Below, piece after piece: positions 1-7,987 of a stretch of 64,000 nt of DNA. The stretch spans positions 14,991-78,990 of the forward strand of contig CAUZEA010000013.1 of the NCBI GenBank assembly GCA_963578605.1. The letters run 5' to 3'. Numbering within the stretch: position 1 is the stretch's first letter; each line of letters starts with the position of its first letter. The DNA is from JAKVCB01 sp963578605 (lineage in GTDB: Bacteria; Planctomycetota; Planctomycetia; Pirellulales; Lacipirellulaceae). The notes under the pieces are model-generated. The model was given only the letters and a program-made list of their open reading frames with translations. It made no database searches and had not been told where the DNA came from. Both the position numbers and the translations under genes were made by a program.

Positions 1-2
1 CT

Positions 3-578
3 GTTACGCACCTTGGGACGATTACTCCCGTATCGGGACGGAACGACATTGCAGGCTTGCACTACGACGACGAAAACGAGGTGCTGTACGCAGTCTTTGA
101 TCAATCAAACCGCCTGCGAGCCATGCAGGCAGACGGTACATATCTGCAGGAGTGGACCCTGGCTGGTAACAACCAGGAAGGGATTGCCTTTGTGGGCAAT
201 GACCTTGTGATTGCTGAAGATTCAGGGGACGTTCGGAGTTACGGTCCGTTTCCCTTTTTAAGGAGGGTGTTTCATCATTCAATGACTTCTGGCCCGGCTG
301 ACTTCAATTACGATGACGCAATCGACGCAGCGGACTACACCACCTGGCGCGACACGCTTGGCTCGGCGACCAGCCTGGCTGCCGATGGCGATAACAATGG
401 CACGGTCGATTGGAATGATTACATGTTGTGGCGCGATAGTTTTGGGACCGTGCTCTCTGGAGACGCTACTACGATTGGAGCAACGGTGCCCGAACCGAGT
501 GCATGGGTTTTGGCGTTGGCTGTGAGCAGCCTGGCTGTTTTCCGCGGCCACTATCATTATCGGTCGCGGGATGCTTGA
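3..578 (+). CDS. C-terminal part of an exported SdiA-regulated/phytase-like protein with dockerin repeats and PEP-CTERM anchor (5' end outside window)
   Basis: The frame is open from the window edge, so the N-terminus is missing. The first ~80 visible residues (ITPVSGRNDIAGLHYDDEN, then NNQEGIAFVGNDLVIAEDSG) look like blades of the SdiA-regulated/esterase-like beta-propeller family. Two dockerin-type calcium repeats follow (DFNYDDAIDAADYTTWRD and DGDNNGTVDWNDYMLWRD). The protein ends with VPEPSAWVLALAV, a hydrophobic helix and a basic RGHYHYRSR tail, the PEP-CTERM sorting signal cut by an exosortase. This order (catalytic or adhesive propeller, dockerin pair, PEP-CTERM) is common among surface proteins of planctomycetes. 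The substrate is unknown. It converges on the ABM gene that follows. Confidence 0.75.
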   Translation, partial: VTHLGTITPVSGRNDIAGLHYDDENEVLYAVFDQSNRLRAMQADGTYLQEWTLAGNNQEGIAFVGNDLVIAEDSGDVRSYGPFPFLRRVFHHSMTSGPADFNYDDAIDAADYTTWRDTLGSATSLAADGDNNGTVDWNDYMLWRDSFGTVLSGDATTIGATVPEPSAWVLALAVSSLAVFRGHYHYRSRDA

Positions 579-641
579 TCTGAGTAAGGCGATCACGCTT
601 GATCTGGGGCATTCGATTCACCGGGCACCCAGTTCACCGGG

Positions 642-980
642 CTACCAGTTCAAGAGGCCCGGCTTTTGCTTCTCCCAGCCCGCGTCGGAGGGAAAAACCG
701 TGTTCATGACCGTCAGCTGAGGGTCACCGTCGAACCAGGCTTTCACGGTTCCGCGCCATTTGAGGAAGTGGGGAGCCTCCCGGTGAGCTTCGAAAGCGGC
801 TTCATCACGATAGACCTCGTGCAAATGGAACCGGGCAGGGTTGGTCGCATCTTGATGGATGTCGAAGCGAAAACATTCGGGCTCATCCCGTACCGCGCCG
901 GTTGCATCTCCAAGACTGGCTTCCTTGAATTCTTCGATCCGTTCCGGGTCGATAGTGATCGTCGCGAAAATCGAGAACAT
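642..980 (-). CDS. ABM-domain monooxygenase-like protein (LsrG-like)
   Basis: A 112-residue single-domain protein of the antibiotic-biosynthesis-monooxygenase (ABM) dimeric alpha/beta-barrel fold. It begins MFSIFATITIDPERIEEF and has the typical segment HEVYRDEAAFEAHREAPHF, which resembles the autoinducer-2 processing protein LsrG and YgiN-like quinol monooxygenases. The start is supported by AAGGAAA upstream of the ATG. It lies 147 bp downstream of a Gfo/Idh/MocA gene on the same strand, so the two may be co-transcribed. No lsr transport or kinase genes are nearby, so a role in AI-2 turnover is not supported; small-molecule oxidation or isomerisation is all that can be inferred. Confidence 0.75.
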   Translation of the reverse strand: MFSIFATITIDPERIEEFKEASLGDATGAVRDEPECFRFDIHQDATNPARFHLHEVYRDEAAFEAHREAPHFLKWRGTVKAWFDGDPQLTVMNTVFPSDAGWEKQKPGLLNW

Positions 981-1127
981 TTTGTTTCCTTAACAAACAG
1001 GGGAAGGGCGATCGGGGAACTTAGGAGTCAACTCGCAGGGAGTTTGGGCACAAGGTGTTTTATTGCGTGCGTTGCTATTCGGCCTGTTTTGATGGAGATT
1101 GGCGACCCGCTTTCCGGAACTGTCAGC

Positions 1128-2165
1128 TTAGTCCAGCTCAACCCGCCTCCCCGACTCGGCGCTCTCTACCACTGCTTCGGTGAATTCCATGTAGCGAACC
1201 CCGGTGACAAAATCGGTCAATTCAATCTTTTTCTGGCCACGAATGGCCTCGATGAAATCGCGCTCAACACGCCACGTGTAAGCTTCCTCCGGGGGGATCT
1301 CGACCTCGGCAAGCGATTCGCTGCCAGCTTGTCCGGCAAGAAGTTTGTTTCCGGAACTGATCAGGTATTTGATGGTGCCTTCGCTGCCGAACAGCTGAAC
1401 CTGGATCCCGGCGGCGAAATGGGCTGCACTGCTCAAATGATAAAGTCCCAAGGCCCCCCCTTCCAGTTGGGTTAGCACATGCACACTGTCGGGCCGTTCC
1501 ACGGCGACCAGTTCCCCGCTTACCGAATCGGGTCGTTTCCGGGTAAACGTTTGTGCCTGGGCCAGCACCGATTCGGTTTTCGGGATCCAGCGACTCACCG
1601 CCTCGTGCAGAATTCCCAGGGCCAGTACATTCTGGCCACTTAATTCAGCCGACTGGCGCCAGTGCAGTGGTGTTTCGGGATTGGCGCAAGAGTCGTCGGT
1701 GGCGATGGCGACCACCTCGCGCAACTCACCCAAATAACCTTCGTCGACCATGCGACAGATCGTACGCAGCGCGTCGAATCCCAAGGGGCTGGGAACAATT
1801 TGCGTGACAAGCTCCGGGCGTTGCTGGCTGGCGGCAAGCATCTGGCGGGCTTCGTCGACGTTGCGGGCCATCCGTGCTTCGGTGAGTACGTGTTTGCCGG
1901 ACCCGAGTGCGGCCAGGGTGATCGGGCAGTGCAAATAGGGCCAGGTTCCAATCACCACGGCGTCCAACTCCGGATCGGCCACGAGTTGTTCCCAGTGGTC
2001 GTAGGTCTTAGGGATGCCAAATTCCTTGGCGACCGCTGTAGTTGATTTGGCACTACGGTTGACGACGCCGGTGATTTCGACGTTTTCACATTCCTCAAGT
2101 CCGGGCACATGCCGCAGGCGACAGTTCCCGCCCAGTCCAACAATGCCAATGCGAATGGTGTTCAT
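1128..2165 (-). CDS. Gfo/Idh/MocA family oxidoreductase
   Basis: A 345-residue NAD(P)-dependent dehydrogenase-like protein. The N-terminal Rossmann nucleotide-binding motif IGIVGLGGNCRLRHVPGL is followed by the second-half signature VVIGTWPYLHCPITLAALGSGKHVL. The usual Glu-Lys-Pro (EKP) catalytic motif appears as EARMA, so the canonical lysine is not obvious and the reaction may differ from sugar dehydrogenation. The C-terminal alpha/beta domain has normal length. GAGGTTT precedes the ATG. It is divergent from the LarA-like gene across a ~235-bp gap. Planctomycetes carry dozens of paralogues; the substrate cannot be read from sequence. Confidence 0.85.
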   Translation of the reverse strand: MNTIRIGIVGLGGNCRLRHVPGLEECENVEITGVVNRSAKSTTAVAKEFGIPKTYDHWEQLVADPELDAVVIGTWPYLHCPITLAALGSGKHVLTEARMARNVDEARQMLAASQQRPELVTQIVPSPLGFDALRTICRMVDEGYLGELREVVAIATDDSCANPETPLHWRQSAELSGQNVLALGILHEAVSRWIPKTESVLAQAQTFTRKRPDSVSGELVAVERPDSVHVLTQLEGGALGLYHLSSAAHFAAGIQVQLFGSEGTIKYLISSGNKLLAGQAGSESLAEVEIPPEEAYTWRVERDFIEAIRGQKKIELTDFVTGVRYMEFTEAVVESAESGRRVELD

Positions 2166-2257
2166 TCAGAAACCTCATGCTTGGTGGTTTAATAGCGATG
2201 ACAGGTTGCAACTTCATATACTGCAAAAGAGTAGGCCCTTGTCTACCCCTCCCACCT

Positions 2258-2291
2258 CGATTTCCAGTCCATGGCGATTTCCAGTCCATGG
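2258..2291. repeat. 17-bp perfect tandem duplication in the divergent intergenic region
   Basis: The unit CGATTTCCAGTCCATGG occurs twice back to back (2258-2274 and 2275-2291) between the divergent Gfo/Idh and LarA-like genes. The unit contains CCATGG. It could be a slippage product or a duplicated operator; nothing else in the sequence distinguishes these. Confidence 0.85.
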
Positions 2292-2399
2292 CCGAGGTGG
2301 GTGCCAGCGCATCGTCGGCCCACGTTATGCTTGATATGGTACTATAGGCCCGGTACACAGATCTCCGCGCGTTTCCCGACTCACAGAGTTAATCCATTA

Positions 2400-3704
2400 A
2401 TGAGCGTTCATAAGGCAGAAACGATTTCAGGTGAACTTGGTGACGATGCCATTGGGCAGCTGCTTGCTGAAACCCTGGAATCCTATGGCCAAGTGAGAAG
2501 AGCCCTGGTCATCCATCCCGATTATTCGCGGCATGACTTTACCGACCGGCTGTTTCGGGAAATTTATCACCTACTGAAAAAAAAAGGCTTGGAGCGTCTC
2601 GACACGCTCAATGCCCAGGGCACACATCGGCCAATGTCCCAGGGCGAACTCGCCGAAAAACTCGGCATCGCCGGCCAACCGTTGGAGAAAATCGGACGGT
2701 TATTCAATCACGCTTTTGACCAGCCCGAGAAACTCGTGGAACTACCGGAGATTGCGGCCGAATTTGTAGAGGCGAAGACAGCCGGGCAACTCACAACCTC
2801 AATGCCCGTGTCGGCCAACAAGCTGGTGACCGGGCCCTACGATCTGATCCTGGCGATCAGTGGGACGGTTCCGCACGAAGCGGCTGGTTTTTCGGGTGGG
2901 ACGAAGATTTTCTTTCCCGGGATCGCCGGGCCCGATGTCATCGGGCTGTTGCACTGGGTGGCCGTACTGATTGGCGCGCCCAACATCATGGGAAACGCCG
3001 ACAATCATGCCCGGGATGTGATCAACGAGGGAGCCCGCAGAATTTTCGAGGCCATTGGTGATACGCCTGTACTGTCGCTGAATATGGTTTACTCCGAACA
3101 GGAAGGCTCGGTGGTCGCCAAGGGGCTCTATGCGGGCAGTGGATTCGACGGCTTCGTCGAGGCGTATCAGGCTGCCGCACGGCTGTCATCCCAGCTACAC
3201 ATCGTGCATCTCGACGAGCCTCAACAACTGGTGGTCCAGCAGATTCCCAAGATGTACGACGAAATCTGGACCGCTGGGAAAGGTTCGTACAAATTACAAA
3301 TTCCGGGAGTCCTGGCGGAGGGCGCCGAAATTGTGCTCTACGCGCCGCACATCGACAAGTTCCACTCCCATCCGCAAATGGATGAGGCCATCCGCACGAT
3401 TGGATACCATGGCCGGGATTGGGTGCTCGACTTCCTGGAAGAGCACCCGCAGTTCGACAAGAATATCGCTGCCCATGTGATCAATCTCCGTGGGCATGGC
3501 GCCCTTGAAAATGGCATAGAAAAACATCCCTTCGAGATAACGCTTGCCACCGCGATTCCCCCGTCAGTTTGTCAGGCTGTGGGTCTTGGTTACCGGGATC
3601 CAAACCGTGTGAACCGGAAGTCCCTGGAAGCCGCCGGTGGGCTTTGGATTGAAGAAGGTGGCCAGTGGCTCTATGCCAACCGTCCCGAGACTCCCACTGC
3701 CTGA
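2400..3704 (+). CDS. larA: LarA-like nickel-pincer racemase/epimerase (DUF2088 family)
   Basis: A 434-residue protein of the lactate racemase family. The start at 2400 (MSVHKAETISGEL) is chosen because the frame upstream has no homology-like sequence. Family hallmarks are visible: GTHRPMSQGEL with His76, the second motif PHEAAGFSGGTK with His159 and Lys169, and IFFPGIAGPDVIG. In LarA the two histidines act as acid/base residues around a nickel-pincer nucleotide bound to a lysine. No LarB, LarC or LarE cofactor genes lie in the window, so the cofactor would come from elsewhere, or this is a paralogue racemising another 2-hydroxy acid. It converges on a broken MFS gene only ~40 bp away. Confidence 0.75.
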   Translation: MSVHKAETISGELGDDAIGQLLAETLESYGQVRRALVIHPDYSRHDFTDRLFREIYHLLKKKGLERLDTLNAQGTHRPMSQGELAEKLGIAGQPLEKIGRLFNHAFDQPEKLVELPEIAAEFVEAKTAGQLTTSMPVSANKLVTGPYDLILAISGTVPHEAAGFSGGTKIFFPGIAGPDVIGLLHWVAVLIGAPNIMGNADNHARDVINEGARRIFEAIGDTPVLSLNMVYSEQEGSVVAKGLYAGSGFDGFVEAYQAAARLSSQLHIVHLDEPQQLVVQQIPKMYDEIWTAGKGSYKLQIPGVLAEGAEIVLYAPHIDKFHSHPQMDEAIRTIGYHGRDWVLDFLEEHPQFDKNIAAHVINLRGHGALENGIEKHPFEITLATAIPPSVCQAVGLGYRDPNRVNRKSLEAAGGLWIEEGGQWLYANRPETPTA

Positions 3705-3724
3705 AGTGGGTCCTGTTGCACTCT

Positions 3725-3755
3725 GGCGCGGGATACCTGGGAGGCTTCAACTGCC
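3725..3755 (+). repeat. Left arm of a 31-bp inverted repeat flanking the MFS pseudogene body
   Basis: GGATACCTGGGAGGCTTCAA plus CTGCC (3731-3755) matches the reverse complement of 4768-4792 perfectly; adding the six bases before it gives 31 bp with one mismatch. The right arm encodes AGAGYLGGFNC of the transporter N-terminal region. This left arm supplies the stop codon of the transporter frame. The duplication is recent by its identity and suggests a local template switch or rearrangement. Confidence 0.85.
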
Positions 3756-4927
3756 GGCTGCCTGGTGACGCCGCAGGAAAAGCCACCCGGCCAGCAGCAG
3801 CGCGACGATCAGCACGCCCTGGGCAACCACAGACGTGGTGTAGTAGTCCATGCCGAGTGACAACAGGCCCGAGAGTCCGTAGCTGCCTGTGGCCAGCCCC
3901 ACACCGAAACCGAGTGTCAAAATCCCCCAGTAATGCGGATGCCGCCCGCTACCGCCGATCTCGCCGGTGCGGACTGAAGAAAGGGCCACACAGCAGAGCA
4001 GGAAAAATCCAATTATAAAGGCCGAGACCGACACCACCGTCACACTCCTGGTGAAGAGCACCAAGGCCACGGCCACCGCCCCCAGCAGATAATTGGCCAG
4101 CAGGCTCAGCGGTGTGCCGAGTGTGCGGGCGATTACGCTGCTGGTGAGGGCTCCCTAGCAGGCTCCCCACGCCGATCAGGCTGAAGAGCATGCTACTTTG
4201 AGCGGCCGTAACACCGAGGTCACGGTGCAGGTAGTCGGTCAGAAACAGCGTGTGGGGCGTGATGCCGATTGCGGCCAGGAAATAGGCCGCCCCCAGGAGA
4301 AAAAGTGACCCGGCCACACCCCGCGACAGCGGCTCAGGCCGCGCCCGATTGCGGTTTGGCTGGGTCGCTGCGGTATTTGCCAGTGGCCAGGCAATGACCG
4401 CGGCCACGAGTGCCAGGGTGGCCTCAAACAGCCAGCCCCACATCACCGAGTGGCTGAGAAAGAACGGCACCAGCAGGCCCACCAACATGATGCTCCCCCC
4501 CGCCCCGGTAAAGACGACGCCACTAGCAACCTTTTTCCAGTTTTCGGGCACATGCGGCAGGGCCACCGAGGGAGTGTGGATGACCAGCGACGCTCCGCCC
4601 AGGCCCGTGGCGGCCCGACCTAACGCCAGCCACACGAAGCCCAGGTCCCAGGCACACATCACGAGTCCTCCCACGGCAATCACCAGGGAGAGTCGCAACA
4701 ACAGTCGCACGGAAAGGCCAGTAGGCCGGCAGAAAAAGTGCCCCCAGACAACCGATCAGGTAACCCAGGCAGTTGAAGCCTCCCAGGTATCCGGCGCCGG
4801 CCTTGGTGACCCAGTGCTCGTCGATCAGTGAAGGAATCAGCGGCGTGTAGGCATAGCGGCAAAGGCAGAGCCCAACGGCGATCATCGAGAAACCGGCCAG
4901 CGTGGCGTAGAGAGGATGCTTCTCCAT
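3747..4927 (-). pseudogene. Broken YbfB/YjiJ-family MFS transporter (two frameshifts)
   Basis: Homology to a twelve-helix YbfB/YjiJ-type MFS permease runs through three frames. The first frame (start 4927) encodes MEKHPLYATLAGFSMIAVGL and continues to LGALFLPAYWPF. Near 4710-4715 the coding shifts by one base to RLLLRLSLVIAVGGLVMCAW. Near 4145-4160 it shifts again, after IGVGSLLGS, to VIARTLGTPLSLLANYLLGAV, ending at HQAAGS. Joined, these give ~390 residues, the usual family length. Either the gene is dead or two single-base errors exist in the assembly. The 3' end also overlaps an inverted copy of the gene's own early region (3725-3755), which argues for real damage. Confidence 0.8.
4768..4798 (-). 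repeat. Right arm of the 31-bp inverted repeat, inside the MFS pseudogene
   Basis: Reverse complement of 3725-3755 with one mismatch. This arm is the likely parent because it is in frame within the conserved N-terminal part of the transporter (AGAGYLGGFNC). Confidence 0.85.
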
Positions 4928-5518
4928 GGGTCAAGTTGCTACTGGGTGTTTTTGTACAGGGCAGTATTTGCTGAAGACATTATTTGCAGACCACTCGCTT
5001 TGCAGCAGTCTATTTGCAGACGACAAGCATTTTCAATCCAGTAACTTTCAAGCCCGCGATTTGCGTCGAGCTGCTTTCAATCGGTTGGACGTCCCCCCGG
5101 AAGATACTAGGGCTGGTTTTCCTCCGCATGAGAAGCTGAAACGCAAAGGAAAAAAAGGTGTGGCTTCGCGCAGGTTTTCAAGATCCGGTGAACAGCCGAC
5201 AGGCGTTCAGTCGCGAGGTTCCCACGGGAAAGAACCTGTTTTCCAGCACAATTTTCCCAATCCTTGGCCCGACAGGACGGGGCGGATTGGGGCTTCTTCA
5301 GCTGGCTGGTTGGTCTGCATGTTTACCTTCCCGCCGTTGTCGTGGATCGTAGGTGGGCCACAGTCGACTTTGCCGCGGGCGGTCAATGACAGACGGTTAA
5401 TAATTCGTAATGCACCAGCTACAGATTTCTTTTACGACACGCTACAATTATTTGCGTTCACGCTTGGCATGCCTCAGGGCAACAACACATGCGTCCAATC
5501 AGCAAAAAAGGGGCCCCG
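4928..5518. other. Intergenic region, no gene supported
   Basis: 591 bp between the MFS pseudogene start and the SnoaL-like gene. A plus-strand open frame spans it but its translation has no domain-like pattern, signal peptide or credible composition. TATTTGCAGAC occurs twice near 4980-5020. Promoters for both flanking genes must lie here, but I cannot place them confidently. Confidence 0.5.
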
Positions 5519-6442
5519 ATGAAACGACCGTTCTTGAATACTATTTTCGCGTATTCCTTGACGCTTGCGGTTGTTACGGCAGGCTCTGGGCAAGAACCGC
5601 CGGCCAGCGGAACGACCAGTAACGACCGGGCTGCCATCGGCCAGGCCGTGCAGGCGTATGTGAGGGCGTACAACAATCACGATGCCAAGGCACTGGCCGA
5701 CCTCTGGTTGCCCGATGGTGTTTATATGAACCGGGGTAGTGGCGAACAGGTCACCGGTCGCGAGGCACTTGAGCGAGACTTTGCGACCCATTTCGCGCGA
5801 TGGCCAGATGCAAAGTTGGAGGTCCAGACCGAATCGGTCGAATTTGTGTCGCCTAATGTGGCAGTTGAACAGGGGAAAGCTATCGTGCTGCTGGGAGAGA
5901 TCGAGCCGATCAAGAGTCACTACAGTGCAGTCTACATCGAACGCGAAGGCCGCTGGTTGATTGACCGTGTTAGCGAGGAACAAGACCCCTTGGAACTCCA
6001 GTCTAATTACGATCATCTCAAGCAACTGGAGTGGATGATTGGCACTTGGGTCGACCATGAAGGAGGGGAGGTCGTCAAGACCGAGTGCCAGTGGTCACGC
6101 AACAAAAATTTTCTGGTCCGCGCGTTTTCGGTTTCTGTCGGAGGGGAGCTTGAACTGTCGGGAATGCAATTGGTTGGCTGGGATGCCGCCAGAAAGGAAA
6201 TTCGAAGTTGGGTGTTTGATTCCGAGGGGGGTTTTGCTGAAGGAGAATGGTCACCGGTGGGTGATCGGTGGCTGGTAAAAACCACAGCGACTTTGCCCGA
6301 CGGTGTTACCGCGTCGTCGACCAGTGTCTTTCAATCCTTGGACGACAATAGTTTTTCGTGGCAAAAAGTGAACCGCGTCGTCGATGGCGAGATTCTGCCC
6401 AACATCAGTGAAATCATCATTGTGCGGGAGACAACCCGATAG
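5519..6442 (+). CDS. Exported SgcJ/EcaC-type SnoaL-like protein with C-terminal lipocalin-like domain
   Basis: 307 residues from the start at 5519 (MKRPFLNTIFAYSLTLAVV), chosen because it gives a clean signal peptide ending near AGSGQE. Residues ~40-160 form a SnoaL-like/DUF4440 cone domain (AIGQAVQAYVRAYNNHDAKA, then YSAVYIEREGRWLIDRVSEE), the SgcJ/EcaC group. Residues ~170-305 (LKQLEWMIGTWVDHEGG, WVFDSEGGFAEGEW) resemble the DUF1579-type beta-barrel that often accompanies it. It probably acts outside the cytoplasm and binds or transforms a small molecule. It is 48 bp upstream of the Arg/Pro repeat gene on the same strand, so the two probably form an operon. Confidence 0.7.
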   Translation: MKRPFLNTIFAYSLTLAVVTAGSGQEPPASGTTSNDRAAIGQAVQAYVRAYNNHDAKALADLWLPDGVYMNRGSGEQVTGREALERDFATHFARWPDAKLEVQTESVEFVSPNVAVEQGKAIVLLGEIEPIKSHYSAVYIEREGRWLIDRVSEEQDPLELQSNYDHLKQLEWMIGTWVDHEGGEVVKTECQWSRNKNFLVRAFSVSVGGELELSGMQLVGWDAARKEIRSWVFDSEGGFAEGEWSPVGDRWLVKTTATLPDGVTASSTSVFQSLDDNSFSWQKVNRVVDGEILPNISEIIIVRETTR

Positions 6443-6490
6443 TTCTCAGAAGTCGTAATCCACTTTCCCCATTTCATCCCAGGTAAAACG

Positions 6491-7942
6491 ATGAAACGTT
6501 CAATTCTTGTTGCCGTTGGCTTGTTACTCACATTGATTTGGTTCGCAGAAGATGCGACCCCGCGTGGGAGAGGCTCTGGGGGGGATCGTAGCGGTGCTTC
6601 TGGTGGTGGATCGCCCGGCGGAAACCGTACAGCGTCCCAGGGAAGTCGTTCACGTCCCTCTTCCGGTCATGCGCCGTCGATGAGTCGCAGAGCGAGTTCC
6701 TCCCGAATACCGAGCGGGTCGCGTTCCTCGTCCGCTGGCCGGGACCGATCAAACCGGGGAGTGCCCCAGACAAACCGTCCTGGGGGAGATCGCCAGTCCG
6801 CAGCCGGAAGACAGCCAGACCGGTCACAAACCCGCGAGCGGCGTCCGACTGCTGGAGACCGGCGCACGCGACCGGCCGATCAAAGGTCCGATCGGTCGAG
6901 ACCCGGCCAGCGTGACGTGCAAAGGTTCCTCGACCTCAAACAGCCCAACCGTGATCAGCGGTCCGGTTCCAGATTGGCTGCCGGGGCTGCCGCCGGGGTG
7001 GGAAGTCAAGCAGTCGCCGATTTTTTAAGAGATCGTTCGGGCACCGGCGCGCCTTCCAATCGCCTGGGCCGACCCAATCGTGGTGAACGCCCTGAGCGTC
7101 CTGACCGCTCCGATAGTGGTCAGCGCCCCAGCCGACCCGACGGCAACCGCCCCAACCGACCTGACGGCAATCGTCCCAACCGACCCGACGGCCATCGCCC
7201 CAACCGTCCTGACGGCCATCGCCCCGACTACATTCGCGACCGCGACCGTTGGAACGATTGGCGGAAGCAACACAGCAAACAAGTCCGCTCAAGTTTCTAC
7301 CGCGACTATCCCGGTTGGCGGAATTGGTATGGCAATCAGTTTTGGCATCGGTATCCGGATTTTCGCTGGCGTTTTCATTTCGACAGCTGGACTCCCGCAG
7401 TTTGGGGTTCGGTCGTGAGGTGGTTGCCGTGGACATGGTCCCAGCCAACCTACTACAACTACGGGTACAACGTTTATTACGAGGGCGACACGGTCTATTA
7501 CAACAACCAACCGATTGCCTCAACTGAGGAATATGCCGATCAAGCTGCTACCATTGCGGCCAGTGTGCCTACAGACCTGAACGACGAAAAAATTGACTGG
7601 ATGCCGTTGGGTGTCTTTGCGCTCACTGAGGATGGCGAGTCAACCGGTGCAGAGCCTACGCTCTTTTTACAGCTGGCGCTCAGCAAGGAAGGGGTGATTG
7701 GTGGTTCGTTGCAAAATACAGAGACCGACAAAGTTGTCGCGATCGAAGGTATGGTCGATAAGGAAAGCCAGCGTGCTGCCTGGACGATAGAGGGAAAAAC
7801 CTCGCCGATCATGGAGACCGGTGTCGCCAACCTGACCGAGGACGAAACGCCGGCCCTGGTCCATTTTTCGGACGGTCAAACACAACAATGGCTGATGGTC
7901 CGTCTGGATGAGCCGAAGGAGACCGGGGAATCGTCATCTTAA
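6491..7942 (+). CDS. Exported Arg/Pro-rich repeat protein (mu-protocadherin-like annotation in planctomycetes)
   Basis: 483 residues. A signal peptide (MKRSILVAVGLLLTLIWFAE) is followed by ~220 residues of low-complexity Gly/Ser/Arg and then Arg/Asp/Pro sequence. A clear heptad-like repeat, NRPNRPDG/HRPNRPDG, occupies roughly residues 215-245. An aromatic block follows (HRYPDFRWRFHFDSWTP, YNYGYNVYYEGDTVYYNNQP), then a folded-looking domain at ~350-480 (IDWMPLGVFALTEDG, GVANLTEDETPALVHFSDG). The basic stretch could bind nucleic acid or anionic polysaccharide; that is inference. It shares an operon with the SnoaL-like gene upstream. I do not recognise an enzymatic motif. Confidence 0.65.
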   Translation: MKRSILVAVGLLLTLIWFAEDATPRGRGSGGDRSGASGGGSPGGNRTASQGSRSRPSSGHAPSMSRRASSSRIPSGSRSSSAGRDRSNRGVPQTNRPGGDRQSAAGRQPDRSQTRERRPTAGDRRTRPADQRSDRSRPGQRDVQRFLDLKQPNRDQRSGSRLAAGAAAGVGSQAVADFLRDRSGTGAPSNRLGRPNRGERPERPDRSDSGQRPSRPDGNRPNRPDGNRPNRPDGHRPNRPDGHRPDYIRDRDRWNDWRKQHSKQVRSSFYRDYPGWRNWYGNQFWHRYPDFRWRFHFDSWTPAVWGSVVRWLPWTWSQPTYYNYGYNVYYEGDTVYYNNQPIASTEEYADQAATIAASVPTDLNDEKIDWMPLGVFALTEDGESTGAEPTLFLQLALSKEGVIGGSLQNTETDKVVAIEGMVDKESQRAAWTIEGKTSPIMETGVANLTEDETPALVHFSDGQTQQWLMVRLDEPKETGESSS

Positions 7943-7987
7943 ATCCTTGCGGGCCGTTTCGATGCTCGCGACCGCGACTGTTTTACA

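Noticed and set aside
666..1475. Long plus-strand open frame opposite the ABM and Gfo/Idh genes
   Set aside because: It lies antisense to two well-supported genes and its translation has no family pattern; it is a shadow of their codon bias.
4926..5522. 198-codon plus-strand frame in the gap before the SnoaL-like gene
   Set aside because: No motif, signal peptide or ribosome site, odd composition, and it overlaps the start of a supported gene.
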